DNA from: Clostridiales bacterium
GTDB lineage: Bacteria > Bacillota > Clostridia > Oscillospirales > Oscillospiraceae
Assembly (NCBI GenBank): GCA_012729875.1
Contig: JAAYCC010000117.1
Span: forward strand, 1-7,266
Direction: 5' to 3'
Length of the DNA stretch: 7,266 nucleotides
The position numbers and the translations under genes were made by a program. The notes below the pieces were generated by a model. It searched no databases. It had not been told where the DNA came from and saw nothing but the letters and a program-made list of their open reading frames with translations. This document shows, piece by piece, positions 4,977 to 7,266 of this stretch. Position 1 is the first letter of the stretch; each line of letters begins with the position of its first letter.

Positions 4977-6665
4977 CTATTCACATTTAACATTTCCAAA
5001 TTTCAACAGTTCATCGAGCTTATCAGAGCTGCCGCCCGGGGCGGCCCTCTCTGCGATCTTAAGGGGAACAGCTGTCCCCAAAACCGAGGTTATTGCACTT
5101 CGGATCTGCTCTTGAAGCTCAGGTTTTTCAAGCTGTGTCTTTTTAAAGCTGCTGGTGACGCCGATAACTAAAACTCCGTCTGAAAATTCAGCAGAACCAT
5201 CGCTCAGGTGCGCGAGATGATACGGAGGCAAAATCTTCTTTAGTTCTGCATAAAGGCGGGCCCATAGATCATTGTCAAAGCCCTCTGATTTATTCGCCGC
5301 CGGCGCCTGCACTCCAGGGTCGTCAGGTGGTGCGTAATCGTTTATATTACTCTCGTCGTTATCTTTATTCTCTGATTTAGATATATAATTATCTTTTTGG
5401 GGTTCTTTCTCCCTGTTAGGAAGATCAAAGGGAGGTTCATCATAGGATCCCGACCCAATAAATTTTTCTGTTGGATTGTCGCCCGTTATAAATGAATGTG
5501 TTTCCTTTGGTGCGGAAACTGCACCGTTCTCAAGAACTTGTTCAATATTTGCAACGCGAGCACGCAGGCACGCAAGGTCTTCGCCCAGATCGGGGTCACA
5601 CAGACCTATGATACAGAGCTCCGCCGAAATTTTAGGGTCGCGTCCGTCGCGCAGCGTGCCAATACGGCTCATTATAGAGTCGATATCTGCAACGATCTCC
5701 TCGCCGGCCATACGCGATGAAAAGCTCTCAAGAGTCCTTAGGTCATAGCCGGCGGAGAGCAGCTCCCGCCCGCCTCCGGGCGCCACCTTTATAAGAAGAA
5801 CATCCCGAAGCAGAGCGCAGAGTTCCGTCAGAAGGGCGGCGGGGGATTTCCCGTTCCGCCAGCATTCTTCAAAAATAAGGATAGCCCTCTCCGTGTCGGC
5901 GTCACATACTGCGGCAAGCAGGTTTGCAGTACTCTGTTTGTCTGCAAGGCCGATAGTAAATTGAACATTCTCGACTGTGATTGGCTGAGTCCCGCTGCAC
6001 TGGTCCAGCAGGGACAGACCGTCGCGCATGGAGCCGTCCGCAATTGAGGCCAAAAGATCGGCTGCGTCGTGTTCCAGCTGCATATTCTCTTGCTGCGCCA
6101 CATAGCGCAGTCTATCGGCGATCACATCCGCTCCAATACGGCGAAAGCGGTAACGCTGGCAGCGGGAGAGTATGGTTGCAGGGACCTTGTTCAGCTCGGT
6201 AGTTGCCAGAACAAAGATCAAATGCTCCGGAGGCTCCTCAAGTATCTTGAGCAGGGCGTTGAATGCCGAGGTCGAGAGCATATGGACTTCGTCGATGATG
6301 TACACGCGCTTTTTTACTATTGCGGGGGAGTAGACTGCCTCGTCCCGCAGTGCGCGGACATTGTCTACTCCGTTGTTGGATGCCGCATCCAGCTCGACAA
6401 CATCCATGATGGAGCCGTCCTCAATGCCGAGACAGCTCTTGCACTTGTTGCAGGGGTTGCCTAAAACTGGGTTTTCACAGTTTACGGCGCGGGCGAGGAT
6501 CTTTGCACAGCTGGTTTTGCCTGTGCCTCTTGTCCCGACAAAGAGGTAGGCGTGGCTGAGGCGTCCGCTGACTATCTGGTTTTTCAGTGTTTCCGTGACC
6601 TTTTCCTGCCCGACGACATCGTCGAATGTACGAGGTCTCCATTTTCTGTAGAGCGCCTGATACAC
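4977..6665 (-). CDS. dnaX: DNA polymerase III subunit gamma/tau (clamp loader ATPase)
   Basis: A 562-residue protein from the GTG at 6665, which follows GGGAGGTGA by 4 bases; this start begins VYQALYRKWRP, the usual DnaX N-terminus. Motifs in order: Walker A GTRGTGKT (44-51), four zinc cysteines (63, 72, 75, 78), Walker B VYIIDEVHML (121-130), LKILEEPPEH (139-148), sensor 1 LATTE, the SRC arginine finger (167-169), and sensor 2 GSMRDGLSLLDQ with Arg214. Domain III follows to about 380. An acidic Asn/Asp/Lys-rich linker (about 381-464) leads to a C-terminal domain (465-562), so this is the full tau-like form. DnaX loads the beta clamp and links polymerase to helicase at the fork. It follows the SRP RNA gene and is co-transcribed with ybaB. 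An upstream in-frame extension is possible on paper, but it crosses the ribosome binding site. Confidence 0.97.
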   Translation of the reverse strand: MYQALYRKWRPRTFDDVVGQEKVTETLKNQIVSGRLSHAYLFVGTRGTGKTSCAKILARAVNCENPVLGNPCNKCKSCLGIEDGSIMDVVELDAASNNGVDNVRALRDEAVYSPAIVKKRVYIIDEVHMLSTSAFNALLKILEEPPEHLIFVLATTELNKVPATILSRCQRYRFRRIGADVIADRLRYVAQQENMQLEHDAADLLASIADGSMRDGLSLLDQCSGTQPITVENVQFTIGLADKQSTANLLAAVCDADTERAILIFEECWRNGKSPAALLTELCALLRDVLLIKVAPGGGRELLSAGYDLRTLESFSSRMAGEEIVADIDSIMSRIGTLRDGRDPKISAELCIIGLCDPDLGEDLACLRARVANIEQVLENGAVSAPKETHSFITGDNPTEKFIGSGSYDEPPFDLPNREKEPQKDNYISKSENKDNDESNINDYAPPDDPGVQAPAANKSEGFDNDLWARLYAELKKILPPYHLAHLSDGSAEFSDGVLVIGVTSSFKKTQLEKPELQEQIRSAITSVLGTAVPLKIAERAAPGGSSDKLDELLKFGNVKCE

Positions 6666-6669
6666 GCCT

Positions 6670-6678
6670 TCACCTCCC
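6670..6678 (-). promoter_or_regulatory. Ribosome binding site that fixes the dnaX GTG start
   Basis: The minus strand reads GGGAGGTGA, then AGGC, then GTG at 6665. It lies within the in-frame upstream extension and so excludes that longer start. Confidence 0.8.
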
Positions 6679-6686
6679 GAACGGCA

Positions 6687-6719
6687 GCGGCAGCCTTCTG
6701 CATGCCTGCTGCCGCAGGC
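6687..6719 (-). promoter_or_regulatory. Two mutually exclusive hairpins in the dnaX leader
   Basis: On the minus strand, GCCTGC (6719-6714) can pair with GCAGGC (6709-6704) around a GGCA loop. Alternatively GCGGCAGC (6715-6708) can pair with GCTGCCGC (6694-6687). The two stems share bases and so cannot coexist. The second ends 8 bases before the ribosome binding site. Neither directly covers it, and a regulatory role is unproven. Confidence 0.35.
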
Positions 6720-6761
6720 GGTTCCGCGCCCGTTTTTTGATCTCTGCAAAAACATAAAAGC

Positions 6762-6785
6762 TGCCATTAATCAGCAAATATGGCA
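6762..6785 (-). terminator. Weak candidate terminator at the SRP RNA 3' end
   Basis: On the minus strand TGCCAT and ATGGCA form a 6-base-pair stem with a 12-base loop, followed by GCTTTTATGTTTTT. It overlaps the 3' strand of the SRP RNA's closing helix. It is weak, so read-through into dnaX is plausible; no strong separate dnaX promoter was found. Confidence 0.3.
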
Positions 6786-7078
6786 CATGACAAGACTGCA
6801 CACCCACCGTTGAAAAAGCTGATACACCCGTTACCGCAGCAGTTAGCTCGAACCCGGCTGCCTCACGGCACACGGAGGTACCCGCTTAATGCTGCTCGGT
6901 TCCCCGCCTGACATGGTTCACAGGCTTCCGTTGCGCAAGACCGGGTCTTCAACACCACTTGCTGCGGTCAGACGACACATCAACTATCCTCGGGTGGGAA
7001 TTCATCCCTGCTATAGCGGATTGCAGGTACAGGGCACCGCTGGCTCCCCGACTAGTGCAGCCTTGTCATGGGCCACGT
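6780..7078 (-). ncRNA. ffs: Large bacterial SRP RNA (6S/scRNA type with Alu domain)
   Basis: This is the RNA of the signal recognition particle, which with Ffh targets nascent membrane and secreted proteins to the translocon. On the minus strand the conserved S-domain tip reads CATGTCAGGCGGGGAACCG and then AGCAGCATTAAG; the GGAA tetraloop is at 6903-6900. The Alu-domain core TGTACCTGCAATCCGCTATA appears near the 5' end. The two ends pair: GGC, CATGACAAG and CTGCAC at the 5' side match GTGCAG, CTTGTCATG and GCC at the 3' side, with the wobble and bulge expected of the long closing helix. The predicted length of about 295-300 nt fits the Gram-positive long form. The 5' end fits its promoter at 7085-7113. 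The 3' end is estimated from the closing helix. Its place directly upstream of dnaX is common in Firmicutes. Confidence 0.93.
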
Positions 7079-7084
7079 GTCGTT

Positions 7085-7113
7085 ATTTTACTACAAGCTG
7101 CCGAGAATATCAA
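7085..7113 (-). promoter_or_regulatory. Sigma-A promoter of the SRP RNA
   Basis: On the minus strand: TTGATA (7113-7108), a 17-base spacer, TAAAAT (7090-7085). The predicted start near 7078 agrees with the 5' end of the closing helix. Confidence 0.7.
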
Positions 7114-7132
7114 GCTTAAGTAAATTTTTATT

Positions 7133-7160
7133 TTGACAAACGGATAAAATGTGCTATAAT
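7133..7160 (+). promoter_or_regulatory. Strong sigma-A promoter of the tRNA-Ala gene
   Basis: TTGACA (7133-7138) and TATAAT (7155-7160), both exact consensus, with a 16-base spacer and an extended -10 (TGC before TATAAT). The start would be near 7167, about 22 bases before the mature tRNA. It diverges from the SRP RNA promoter across about 20 bases. Confidence 0.85.
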
Positions 7161-7188
7161 ACCTCTTGCTTGCGCAGTATGCAAATCC

Positions 7189-7264
7189 GGGCTCGTAGCT
7201 TAGCTGGTAAAGCGCCGCGTTCGCAACGCGGAGACCGAGGGTTCGAATCCCTTCGGGTCCACCA
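7189..7264 (+). tRNA. tRNA-Ala, anticodon CGC
   Basis: A 76-base cloverleaf: acceptor arms GGGCTCG and CGGGTCC, D arm starting GCTTAGCTGG, anticodon stem CCGCG/CGCGG with loop TTCGCAA, five-base variable loop, T arm with GGTTCGAATCC, discriminator A and an encoded CCA. The anticodon CGC reads the alanine codon GCG. The G3-U70 wobble, the main identity element for alanyl-tRNA synthetase, is present. The window ends two bases after CCA, so further tRNAs in the same transcript cannot be ruled out. Confidence 0.97.
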
Positions 7265-7266
7265 AA

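Noticed and set aside
5385..5405. Run of five A residues on the minus strand in the dnaX linker as a programmed frameshift site for a gamma form
   Set aside because: In the dnaX reading frame the codons are CCC CAA AAA GAT, which do not form an X XXY YYZ slippery heptamer, and the run is too short for slippage by the polymerase as in Thermus.
6666..6767. Longer dnaX start upstream at 6767
   Set aside because: The extra residues do not resemble DnaX, and the strong ribosome binding site at 6678-6670 lies inside the extension, directly before the conserved VYQALYRKWRP start.
6889..7119. Plus-strand frame of 76 codons
   Set aside because: It lies antisense to the SRP RNA, whose conserved motifs and end pairing are clear.

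Overview
The window looks like chromosomal core DNA of a Firmicute, most likely a Clostridia member and possibly of the Oscillospirales type. The signs are strong GGAGG-type ribosome binding sites, GTG starts, sigma-A promoters in AT-rich gaps between moderately GC-rich genes, a large SRP RNA with an Alu domain lying directly upstream of dnaX, and the dnaX-ybaB pair. The genus assignment is inference. There is no sign of transposons, CRISPR arrays or a prophage.

Layout. Right end: a tRNA-Ala (anticodon CGC) on the plus strand with an almost perfect promoter. Divergent from it, the large SRP RNA gene on the minus strand, followed by dnaX (DNA polymerase III tau/gamma clamp-loader subunit) and ybaB (YbaB/EbfC nucleoid-associated protein), 15 bases apart. 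A bidirectional terminator then separates ybaB from a convergent plus-strand regulator with a Cro/CI-type HTH and an S24 (LexA/CI-like) domain. The regulator shares an AT-rich promoter region with a divergent minus-strand gene for a membrane protein with a Gly/Ser/Asp-rich segment, a Tim44-like domain and a zinc ribbon. Next, still on the minus strand, come an HU-type DNA-binding protein with its own promoter and a leader of about 115 nt, a GC-rich unassigned stretch, a strong terminator, an AT-rich gap, and a four-helix membrane protein carrying two long arrays of exact seven-residue repeats.

How it fits together. SRP RNA (protein targeting), DnaX (replication), YbaB and HU (nucleoid) and the tRNA are housekeeping functions. 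The less ordinary parts are the twin-heptad membrane protein, the Tim44/zinc-ribbon protein paired with the S24 regulator, and the GC-rich 239-base stretch after HU. I see no clearly new multi-gene system; the best leads are those three loci. All protein calls come from reading motifs, with no database search.
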